A program made the position numbers and the translations under genes. This document shows positions 52,948-60,873 of a DNA stretch of 64,000 nt, one piece after another; the first letter of the stretch is position 1; each line of letters starts with the position of its first letter. This DNA comes from an uncultured Porphyromonadaceae bacterium (GTDB taxonomy: Bacteria; Bacteroidota; Bacteroidia; Bacteroidales; Muribaculaceae): contig URMA01000001.1 in assembly GCA_900548875.1 (NCBI GenBank), positions 62,001 through 126,000 of the forward strand. Direction: 5' to 3'. The notes beneath the pieces are model-generated. The model searched no databases, was not told the origin of the DNA, and saw nothing but the letters and a program-made list of their open reading frames with translations.

Positions 52948-54288
52948 TTATTTTGAATAAAGTTCGGTTATTTCTGAGTTAATGAAATAATGCTGGAGAA
53001 TCTGACGATAGTTGTAGCCTTTTTCGCCCATTACTGCCGCTCCAATCTGGCACAAACCGACACCATGTCCCCAACCGGCACCTATCAAAGTAAACTTCGA
53101 CGGAATTTCACCTTCCTTACCCTCTTTTTCAACTACAAAAGCCGAGCTGTAAAGATGTGAAGGCGACAACGTACGGCGGATTTCAAGTTCCTTGCCGATA
53201 ATCTGTGTCTTTTTTGTTCCTACAATTTTCAAACGATACAGACGGCCCGATGTTCCGCGTGCTACCGGTATCAGATCCAAGATTTCTCCATAGTCAACAC
53301 CCGAACGGCTCTTGATGAGCGCAGCCAGCTCTTCCTGCGTATATTCCACTTTCCAACGGTAGAAATCGGTAGTTTCCTGGTCGTAGCTGTTCAACACTTG
53401 CGAAAGAATCTTCTTGTCGTGTGTGTTACAGAAAGCCGCAGGTGCATTCAGAATCCACTCGCGGGCATTCTCCTCAACAGTCAAATCGGGGAAATCCATT
53501 GGATTCTCTCCGTCGCGACGGGCTACGAGATAATCATAGTGCTTCGGTTCCCAGCAGTTTTCGAATTCTTCAAAAACACCGCCACACGATTTGGAAAAAC
53601 GCGCATCGCAAAGCACACCGTTGTAAGTGAGCACCTGCCCCCATGTAGCCTTGATAGCCTCGCGAACCTTGGCTGTCGACTCACGGGTGATGCCCTGATA
53701 GCGCTGGCAGTGGTCGTCGGCACAGACGTCGAAGTTCACATGGTCCTCACGGTCGTACCATTTCACCAGTTCGGTGTCGGTCTGCGTGCAGGATGAGTAC
53801 TCGCCGCTGTTGTCGGTCAACTGCTTGTTCTTTTCGATTTGCGCAAGAAGCCAGCTGCGGGAAATGACAGCATGGGCCTTGAGCAACTCCAACGAGGCTG
53901 TGGCGCTCATTTCGGAAGAAATGACGCTCAACAAGTATTCCTCAATCGGAAGAACATTGATAGCAGTCACCTGGTTGTTTTCGACAATCAGATGCAATGA
54001 GCCGCGAAAAGACTGATTTTCCTTACGTTCCCAGTGGAAATTGACACCGATAGTAACGTCGCAAAGTTCAAAATAATCTGTTTCGACATTGCCCGGTACA
54101 AATTCTACGGTGTCAAACAGTTGCCCGTTCCAAAGCACTTTTCCGTCCTTTATTTCGGCCAACTGTTCGCCTTTCACGGGTTTCCCGTCGACGAAATATT
54201 CCGACGGGAATATAAATCTAATTGACGGCTCATTCATTATGCCGACTTTCACTTGCGGTTGTGACATAGCAATAGGAGTATTTTTCAT
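52948..54288 (-). CDS. SpoIID/LytB domain protein without signal peptide
   Basis: 446 residues. The SpoIID domain spans about 95-440: INVLPIEEYLLSVISSEMSATASLELLKAHAVISRSW (shown in part; catalytic-type Glu126 in SSEM) and the C-terminal GWGHGVGLCQIGAAVMGEKGYNYRQIL. B. subtilis SpoIID is a lytic transglycosylase acting on denuded glycan. The start is fixed by an ATGA overlap with the DUF4922 gene and the first 30 residues (MKNTPIAMSQPQ...) hold no hydrophobic stretch, so the protein appears cytoplasmic, odd for a cell-wall enzyme. Residues 1-95 are a separate N-terminal region of unknown fold. Confidence 0.85.
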   Translation of the reverse strand: MKNTPIAMSQPQVKVGIMNEPSIRFIFPSEYFVDGKPVKGEQLAEIKDGKVLWNGQLFDTVEFVPGNVETDYFELCDVTIGVNFHWERKENQSFRGSLHLIVENNQVTAINVLPIEEYLLSVISSEMSATASLELLKAHAVISRSWLLAQIEKNKQLTDNSGEYSSCTQTDTELVKWYDREDHVNFDVCADDHCQRYQGITRESTAKVREAIKATWGQVLTYNGVLCDARFSKSCGGVFEEFENCWEPKHYDYLVARRDGENPMDFPDLTVEENAREWILNAPAAFCNTHDKKILSQVLNSYDQETTDFYRWKVEYTQEELAALIKSRSGVDYGEILDLIPVARGTSGRLYRLKIVGTKKTQIIGKELEIRRTLSPSHLYSSAFVVEKEGKEGEIPSKFTLIGAGWGHGVGLCQIGAAVMGEKGYNYRQILQHYFINSEITELYSK

Positions 54289-55214
54289 TTAAGTTTGTTA
54301 GCAATTTCTTCAGCCTCAGCTTCGCTCAAGCATACCTCATCAAGAATAGTCTGGATGTCGGCGGCTGAAATTTTTTCAAAGTCCTTTTCAAGCGGAGTGA
54401 TAAAGACACCGCCCATATCAACGGAAGCCGGACTGATAAGAATATTGGCATCGCCCTCGGCAAAATAGCAGGTCGGACGGTGGAGCTTGCGCGGGAACAC
54501 AACAAGATACCAGGTTCCCTTTTCAAACCAGCAAAGAATGTTCAGCATTGGCTCAACTTCGCCCTCCGGAACCGTAAGAGCGCCATACAGTTGTCCGAAC
54601 AGCGACACACCCGTTTCGACATCCGTAGTACGGATAAGGAAACAGCTTTCGGCCAATCCCTTCACGAGACACAATTCGCCCTTGTCGGCCTTGACAACCA
54701 CTTCTGTCTTTGCTGAAAGGATATCCTCTTCAATAGGCATGAATCCGCGGTTACCGGCCTGGAAGTGCATGTGGTCAGGAGCAGAAGCGCCACATTTAGG
54801 ACCGTTGTAGAACAACGTATATTCTTCCAAATCCCTGGTCAAGTTCATCATGTCGGCTATACGGCCTTGAATTTTCTGATCCGTATGGCTGTTGTCAGGA
54901 ATTGTCAGATGCTTCGGGAAGATTGGGAACGGATTAATCAATACCGTATAACCGTCCCACGGCAGTCCTTCCTGGACTGCCGGACGATTAGACTCACACA
55001 AGAAGCACTTGCGTTCCTTAAGGGATTTAGCGTCGACCTTGGCTGCAGAAGAAACGATGCGAGCCGGGTTAAACTGCACTTTTACAGTGGAATTTCTGAC
55101 GGTAAAACTTTTCACCTTAACGCCTTTGAGTGCTTCAAAATTGTTTTTTGCAGTGTCCCAAACGTTCAATTGCTTTTCAATGAACGAACGGACGATATCT
55201 TTGTTTACTGTCAT
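54285..55214 (-). CDS. DUF4922 protein, GalT/HIT-like nucleotidyltransferase fold
   Basis: 309 residues. It carries a CxxC (C70, C73: RKCFLCESNRP), VLINPFPIFPKHLTIP typical of the GalT/HIT nucleotide-binding core, and a histidine triad-like PDHMHFQAG at 146-154, comparable to HPHxQ of GalT where the second His is nucleotidylated. So it probably transfers or phosphorolyses a nucleotide-sugar bond. It starts 9 bases after the GT2 gene and overlaps the SpoIID gene by ATGA. No member with this context is known to me to be characterised. Confidence 0.75.
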   Translation of the reverse strand: MTVNKDIVRSFIEKQLNVWDTAKNNFEALKGVKVKSFTVRNSTVKVQFNPARIVSSAAKVDAKSLKERKCFLCESNRPAVQEGLPWDGYTVLINPFPIFPKHLTIPDNSHTDQKIQGRIADMMNLTRDLEEYTLFYNGPKCGASAPDHMHFQAGNRGFMPIEEDILSAKTEVVVKADKGELCLVKGLAESCFLIRTTDVETGVSLFGQLYGALTVPEGEVEPMLNILCWFEKGTWYLVVFPRKLHRPTCYFAEGDANILISPASVDMGGVFITPLEKDFEKISAADIQTILDEVCLSEAEAEEIANKLK

Positions 55215-55223
55215 TTTTTGACT

Positions 55224-56684
55224 TTATTTCTTTTTATTTAAAGCGATACGTGCTTGAAGTTCCCAAGTACGGATACGGTCCTTGTACAAGTTGTGGGCGT
55301 TCATCTTCGTTACATCAAGAGATGCATCGGAGTTGTCGTCCCAACGACGGCACAAGTAAACTACGTCATAAACACGACCAATCTGGTATTCACGAGAGAA
55401 GTTCAAACCCAGCGCGTAGTCTTCACCATAGCTTGTGTTCGGCACTTTCACTTCGCGGAGAACCGGAGTATAGAATGCACGCGGAGCGCCCAAACCATTG
55501 ATACGCAATGCGTTGTTGCGTCCGTTTTCCGGTGTCCATTCCTTGTGGTCGATGATACCCGGAGCAATCATGTTCATGTTGAAATCGGTCATCATATAGG
55601 TACCTACTACCATTGCACAGTTCTGTTCGTAGAATGCATTGACCATAGTAGTCAATGTGTTTTCATCCTTATAAACGTCATCACTGTCCAACTGAACGGC
55701 AAATTTACCACATTTTTCGTGATGAACACCCATATTCCAGCAACCACCGATACCCAAATCGTTACGTTCAGGGATTATGTGAATGACACGTTCGTCGTTT
55801 TTGAATTCGTCGATTGCCTCTGTTGTACCGTCTGTTGAATGGTTATCGATAACAATAAGGTTGAACTTGAAGTTTGTTTTCTGTGCCAAAACCGATTTGA
55901 TGGCATCGCGGATAGTGCGGATACGATTACGTACCGGAATAATGACAGAAGCTTCATATTCGAAATTGCCGGCGCTGAATTCGATTTTCTTGAATTCAGG
56001 AGCAAGATAACCGCCGATAGCTTTCAAATGGGCAGTACAAGCCTGTTCCATTTCGATTTGCACGCCACGGTTTTTCGGATCAACATAGTCGAAAATCTTT
56101 TCACCGCTCTTGCGAGTATCGAGTTCTACATCTGAGTAGAGGTATTCATTGATGTGAACCAATTCAGCTTCCTGAGAAATTTTCAGGCGGACATCGTAAA
56201 GACCTGCAAATTCATATTCCTTGTCAATCTTGGCAACTGCATTCTTGAAAACAGCGGCATTGAAGAAAAGGACAGAACCGAAGTCGAAATCGTCACGGAG
56301 ACTACCCTTCTGATAGTCGATAACCGGAGCATTATTGCGAGTTTCGCCAACAACATTGTAGTGGTCGGCGTAAACCATACCGGCAGCTGAATCGTTGGCA
56401 ATACGAACCATACGTTCGATAGCAAACATTCCGAATTCCAAGGTATTGAATTTGGTGTAAAGCAACACATAATCGGCATCGGCCTTTGCTGCGATTTTCT
56501 TCATCGTATCGCTGCTGTTCAAGCCCTTGATTTCAATTTTCTCACAACCTTCAACTTCGCCTTCAGCATCGGCACCAGCCAAAAGATAAATATTATTCAC
56601 TAATTCGCAAGCTTTCAAACCTGCAACCGTAGCCTTAACCTGCTCAGCGTTAAGAAACGGGATAAAACAATTGATTGTTCTCAT
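55224..56684 (-). CDS. Family 2 glycosyltransferase with a second, degenerate GT-A-like N-terminal half
   Basis: 486 residues, no signal or membrane segment. The C-terminal half (about 243-486) is a full GT2 domain: EASVIIPVRNR, IDNHSTDGT (281-287), QLDSDDVYKD with the DxD motif at 333-336, and SYGEDYALGL as the acceptor-side ED motif. Residues 1-230 (CFIPFLNAEQVKA, DADYVLLYTKF, MVYADHYNV) look like another GT-A core but lack a DxD. Second gene of the salvage operon; donor and acceptor unknown. Its presence in a degradative operon is unexpected. Confidence 0.8.
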   Translation of the reverse strand: MRTINCFIPFLNAEQVKATVAGLKACELVNNIYLLAGADAEGEVEGCEKIEIKGLNSSDTMKKIAAKADADYVLLYTKFNTLEFGMFAIERMVRIANDSAAGMVYADHYNVVGETRNNAPVIDYQKGSLRDDFDFGSVLFFNAAVFKNAVAKIDKEYEFAGLYDVRLKISQEAELVHINEYLYSDVELDTRKSGEKIFDYVDPKNRGVQIEMEQACTAHLKAIGGYLAPEFKKIEFSAGNFEYEASVIIPVRNRIRTIRDAIKSVLAQKTNFKFNLIVIDNHSTDGTTEAIDEFKNDERVIHIIPERNDLGIGGCWNMGVHHEKCGKFAVQLDSDDVYKDENTLTTMVNAFYEQNCAMVVGTYMMTDFNMNMIAPGIIDHKEWTPENGRNNALRINGLGAPRAFYTPVLREVKVPNTSYGEDYALGLNFSREYQIGRVYDVVYLCRRWDDNSDASLDVTKMNAHNLYKDRIRTWELQARIALNKKK

Positions 56685-56722
56685 ATTTATATAATGTTTC
56701 TATTCGTTACTATAACTCATAT

Positions 56723-59700
56723 TTATTTATTGAAAAACTCAAGCACTTCCTTCATCAACGTATTGCGGGCGTCGTCGCTCTTGATGGTTTCAAATGGGAA
56801 ACCTACGATGCAAGTCTTATAAGTGTCAAAGTCATTGACAACTGCCGCAGGAATATTGTTTTCCGTATAGCGGAGCAGTGCGCAACCTTTGTCGTCGAAA
56901 GTCGGATACAGAGCGTCAGGCGATTCAACGGCATAGAAATCGGAATTCAATGTCGTGTAATACTCCAGATTCAAGTCTCCGAAAGAATCGAAATAAGTCG
57001 GAACCATATAAGCCTTGCCCATGATGCTCGCCTGACCGATACGCCATTTGTAGCCTAACACATCAGAAGCGAACTTACGGGTTTCTTCTGTAGCCTTCTT
57101 GTTGTCCCAAACGTCGGTTGCCACGTATGCACCGGAAATCAAGATGTCACCGCCGTTTTCACAGTAGGCTTTGACGGCATTTTGCAATTCAGGAGAATAG
57201 ATTTGGTACATGTCAGGCTTTTCGCCTCTACCCGACTGAGTTCGTTTCTGCTTGCCCAAAATCAAGTCGGTCATACCGTATTTCTTCATGTCGTATCCCG
57301 ACTCAACCGATTTCAACGAAGTGGAAACAAATGAATAGCCGGCATTCATGATAGCTTCGCCGTGCATGTAAGGATAGTCAAACGTGTTTCCGGCAACCAC
57401 CTTGTCTTCGTAGTTGGCACGACTTGCTCCGAAACCTGACGAATCGTCGCTTGTCCAAGGCACTTCACGGCGGAATTCGTACATGTCACCGATGAAGCAA
57501 ATGTCAGACTTATAAGGTACGCCGCCGTCACGGGAATCATAGAAACCGGCGATACCGTTATCAAAATCAAAGGAATCAGGAGCGGAAACGCGGGTGAAAC
57601 CGTTGACAACAAGCACGTCGCCTTTCGACTCCTTAGCCACGCCCAAAGCCAGAATTTCTGACGGGAAGCTCAAACCTCCGTCGTTCATCGCTACAACTTT
57701 ATAGCTATGAATAAGGTTGTCGTTCACCGTTACTTCGTAATTCGTTGAAGAAGTCACAGCCAACTGACGGAAACCACCGTCGGCAACCCGTTCGTAAATC
57801 ACGTAGGCTGTAGGTTGTGCACGGTCGCACAACGTATCAACGGTTTCTTTCCAAGAGAGGACAAACTTGTTTGCATCCTTCTTGTCAATGGCAAAACTGT
57901 TGACCGGTAGCGGTTGTATCACATAATCGTCCTTGCCTTCCATTTTCGCAAAGAACTGTACCATGCCTTTGTAAATGGCACGGCTGACCGTGAAACGGAA
58001 TTTCGGGTCAAGGCCATAACGCATGTCGGCAAAATTCTGGTGCGACAGGAGTTCGAGCAACATTGTCGGCACTTCCGGAACACGGGCCTCAAAATAGGAA
58101 GCATCCCACATTCCACGACGTGCCCACTGCGAATCGAATTGAGCACGGACATCATTAACAATGTTCGTCATCACATAGTTTGTCAGCTGATGCGATACCA
58201 TACGGTCCGTACCATTGACATACTTGTCGCCATTATTCGTAAAGTAGATACCCAATGTTCCAATGATGGTATTGTCCATTGTCGTACCAGCATCCGAGTG
58301 GAATGCAAATGCAAGGTCGACAGGGATGTTCAAACCCTTGTTGTTAGGCAGAACATCGGATCCGCCAGCCAGGTAGTTGACCCATGTGCCTCGACAGCGG
58401 TAATCGTCTGTATAATCGTTAGCTCCCTTGGAAGGAGAATAGACAGAATCAGGGATTCCGGCCCATTGCAACCAATAGCGTGCTCCTTCCGTATAGCGAG
58501 GATATCCGCTCACTTTATAGACACTCTTTATTCGTGACTTCACTTCCTTAGCCTCTGTCTTGTCGGCATCGGCACTCTTCACATTTTCCGTTACGACATC
58601 CGACACTTTCCGGGCAATATTACCATAACCTCCACCGATTTTAACGGCATCGGCAGTCACGATTCTACCACCTTTTTTCGACTCATTGCTGAGAGAAACC
58701 AGTGTCTGCTGTCCTTTCTTGAAGAAGAAGTGACCCAAATATATCCATGTGCCGCTACCCATTTTCTGATTGATGACAAACTGACGGTCGCCACCGGCTT
58801 CATGAACCGTATAGTGGGCGTCTTCCGTACTGTTAGGCAAAGTAGCATAGGAAACATAAACGGCGTATTCGCCATCCTTTGGAATGGAAGCCGACCATTT
58901 TGCCATTGACAACTGTTTGCCTTTGGACGTTTGAACGGTACGATATGTACCTTGCTTGAACGGATTGTCGAAACCTTCATAAACCTTTTTCAGGTATGCA
59001 AAACCGGCATCCGAACTTTCCGCCCAGGAATATTCTCCACCCTGCTCGGTATATCCGCCATTGGCAGCCAGTCCGCCGTTGTTGTCTATGATGATTTCAA
59101 CATTGTTCGTATCGCGTTCACGCGGGCTCATGACATACGCTCCGGCATTTTCCAACATCGGCATCAGGTAGGGAATCACATAGCTTTGAGTGTAAAGGTC
59201 CTCCACCGTCTGGAAAATACGTGCACGCTGCCATTCCCAACGGTTTTCCTTCTGTTCGAAATACCATCCGTGGCTTTGCCACATGGCTATGATTTTTCCG
59301 TCAAGACCTTTTTTCGGATGACGTGTATTATCAACCTCATAGATGAACGGCTGATGTTTTTTCGATTTTTTATAGTCAAATTTAGCTTCCGGCAAAAAGT
59401 CGGCCACATCACGCCCCTCAACAGTCAGTTTCAATTTATAGCCGGCATATTGAGCAGGGAGCTTCTCACGCACCATCGTTTCCACATCTTTCAGATAACT
59501 GTCGGACATGGGAATATAGCCGAAGATTTTGTTGAAATCCAAGCTTACAGTTTTTTTCTTTTGGTCAACAGCGGCACTTGCCACTTTCACTTTGCCAATT
59601 TGCAAAGTTTCAGGCAACGACTGATTTAACACTACATTTATCGACTCATTGGTTAATGAGTCCAACGGAGTAATACCCGCTTCGCATAATGCGGCACTTG

Positions 59701-59734
59701 CCGCCATCATTGCAAAAATAAAAGCCCTGCGCAC
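56723..59734 (-). CDS. Exported N-acetylmuramoyl-L-alanine amidase-like protein with inserted golvesin-type domain
   Basis: 1003 residues with signal peptide (about 1-19). An Amidase_3-like catalytic set can be assembled: His155 (QSHGW), Glu178 (TVEDLYTQSY), His479 (AFHSDAG) and Glu561 (TMLLELLSHQNFADM), matching zinc ligands and catalytic Glu in amidases. Between the second and third, residues about 230-370 form a golvesin C-terminal-like beta domain (ADAVKIGGGYGNI). A fibronectin-like segment and a ThuA/GATase-like C-terminal part follow (NGGDILISGAYVATDVWD). Often labelled xanthan lyase. It heads the salvage operon. Confidence 0.8.
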   Translation of the reverse strand: MRRAFIFAMMAASAALCEAGITPLDSLTNESINVVLNQSLPETLQIGKVKVASAAVDQKKKTVSLDFNKIFGYIPMSDSYLKDVETMVREKLPAQYAGYKLKLTVEGRDVADFLPEAKFDYKKSKKHQPFIYEVDNTRHPKKGLDGKIIAMWQSHGWYFEQKENRWEWQRARIFQTVEDLYTQSYVIPYLMPMLENAGAYVMSPRERDTNNVEIIIDNNGGLAANGGYTEQGGEYSWAESSDAGFAYLKKVYEGFDNPFKQGTYRTVQTSKGKQLSMAKWSASIPKDGEYAVYVSYATLPNSTEDAHYTVHEAGGDRQFVINQKMGSGTWIYLGHFFFKKGQQTLVSLSNESKKGGRIVTADAVKIGGGYGNIARKVSDVVTENVKSADADKTEAKEVKSRIKSVYKVSGYPRYTEGARYWLQWAGIPDSVYSPSKGANDYTDDYRCRGTWVNYLAGGSDVLPNNKGLNIPVDLAFAFHSDAGTTMDNTIIGTLGIYFTNNGDKYVNGTDRMVSHQLTNYVMTNIVNDVRAQFDSQWARRGMWDASYFEARVPEVPTMLLELLSHQNFADMRYGLDPKFRFTVSRAIYKGMVQFFAKMEGKDDYVIQPLPVNSFAIDKKDANKFVLSWKETVDTLCDRAQPTAYVIYERVADGGFRQLAVTSSTNYEVTVNDNLIHSYKVVAMNDGGLSFPSEILALGVAKESKGDVLVVNGFTRVSAPDSFDFDNGIAGFYDSRDGGVPYKSDICFIGDMYEFRREVPWTSDDSSGFGASRANYEDKVVAGNTFDYPYMHGEAIMNAGYSFVSTSLKSVESGYDMKKYGMTDLILGKQKRTQSGRGEKPDMYQIYSPELQNAVKAYCENGGDILISGAYVATDVWDNKKATEETRKFASDVLGYKWRIGQASIMGKAYMVPTYFDSFGDLNLEYYTTLNSDFYAVESPDALYPTFDDKGCALLRYTENNIPAAVVNDFDTYKTCIVGFPFETIKSDDARNTLMKEVLEFFNK

Positions 59735-59780
59735 GATTATGAATTTTAAGGTCGTTTTTATTTATTTGAGTATATATGCG

Positions 59781-59788
59781 CAAATTTA
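59781..59788 (-). promoter_or_regulatory. Promoter -7 element of the salvage operon
   Basis: Minus-strand TAAATTTG (59788-59781), full consensus, about 47 bases upstream of the ATG at 59734. It is the only good promoter seen for the 11-gene run down to 43895. Confidence 0.55.
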
Positions 59789-59880
59789 CTACAAACTGAT
59801 TAGTTCATGAAAATTTAGATTAAGGATTTATTCAAAGCCAACATTATTTAATATTTGGCTACATTATTTTAGTTTTGCAT

Positions 59881-60720
59881 TTATAGCCCTGTGGCATGGT
59901 ACTTCACCAATCCGGGCACCGAACTCGGCAAAATCTTCTGAATGGTAATGCCATACTTTTTCGCCACCTCTGTCAATACCCCAGAATAAGCACAGGCATT
60001 CGAGCCGACAAACGACACATTCTGTCCGGCATAGTCATACTGCAACACATTGCGGACAAAAAAGGCATCGATACTCGAATACACCAGATTATAGACATAA
60101 TCCACATCCAGTTTGTCCATCAGGAAACGGGAATACGTACTCAACGCCGTGTTCGGAATCGGATTATCGTAAACCGACGACATGATTTCATCAGGCGTTA
60201 GCTGCAAATACTCATAGAACGAGTTGCGCAAATGAGCCGGTGCAATATCTTTCAGACAGTCGCTTACGAACAATTTTCCGATATATGCCCCACTCCCCTC
60301 GTCACCAAGTATGAATCCCAATGACTTCACGTTTTTAACTACGCCTTTTCCATCGTAATAACATGAATTGGAACCACTGCCCAGAATACAGGCAATTCCT
60401 TTTTCGTGAATCAGCAACCCTCGAGCAGCCCCCAGCAAGTCGCTTTCAACCGTAACAGGAGTCTTAAACTGGGCAACCAACGAAGCCTCTACGATTTTTT
60501 TCTTTTCAGCATTCGAGCAACCGGCCCCATAGAAATGAATATGCTCCCAGCGCTTTTTGAAAAATGCATCGGAAAGTTCCAAACGAATTGTATGGCTAAT
60601 ATCGCGACGTGTCAAGAAAAACGGATTCAATCCTTTTGTAAAGGCATGTTCTACTATATCGGTACCATCAACTAAAATCCATTCTGTACGGGAAGCACTG
60701 CTGTCTGCTATAATTTTCAT
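59881..60720 (-). CDS. BadF/BadG-family kinase, MurK paralog with altered phosphate-1 motif
   Basis: 279 residues, alignable end to end with the MurK at 45416-46258 (shared YGAGC, ESDLLGAARGL, GIACILGSGSNSCYYDGKG, LGFILGDEGSGAYIGKLFV). The phosphate-1 loop differs: ADSSASRTEW instead of ADCGSTKIDW, so the conserved Gly8 and Thr10 become Ser. Asp6 is kept. It may be a kinase for a different amino sugar or one with reduced activity. Transcribed from its own promoter (60749-60756) between two amidase genes. Confidence 0.8.
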   Translation of the reverse strand: MKIIADSSASRTEWILVDGTDIVEHAFTKGLNPFFLTRRDISHTIRLELSDAFFKKRWEHIHFYGAGCSNAEKKKIVEASLVAQFKTPVTVESDLLGAARGLLIHEKGIACILGSGSNSCYYDGKGVVKNVKSLGFILGDEGSGAYIGKLFVSDCLKDIAPAHLRNSFYEYLQLTPDEIMSSVYDNPIPNTALSTYSRFLMDKLDVDYVYNLVYSSIDAFFVRNVLQYDYAGQNVSFVGSNACAYSGVLTEVAKKYGITIQKILPSSVPGLVKYHATGL

Positions 60721-60748
60721 AGAGTATTAAAATTGAGTATACGTTCCA

Positions 60749-60756
60749 CAAAAATA
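60749..60756 (-). promoter_or_regulatory. Promoter -7 element of the MurK paralog
   Basis: Minus-strand TATTTTTG (60756-60749), full consensus, 29 bases upstream of the ATG at 60720. Confidence 0.5.
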
Positions 60757-60825
60757 CGAAAAATTTAAACACAAGCCTATATTTACAAGAACTTGTGCTT
60801 ATGTTTTACAGCACTGATAAACAAC

Positions 60826-60851
60826 AAATGCAGCCCATTTAGGCTGCATTT
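60826..60851 (-). terminator. Intrinsic terminator of the T9SS amidase gene
   Basis: Perfect 10-bp stem AAATGCAGCC (60826-60835) with GGCTGCATTT (60842-60851), 6-nt loop, followed on the minus strand by GTTGTTTATC. Confidence 0.7.
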
Positions 60852-60873
60852 GCTGATATTTGGTAAATAAGCA

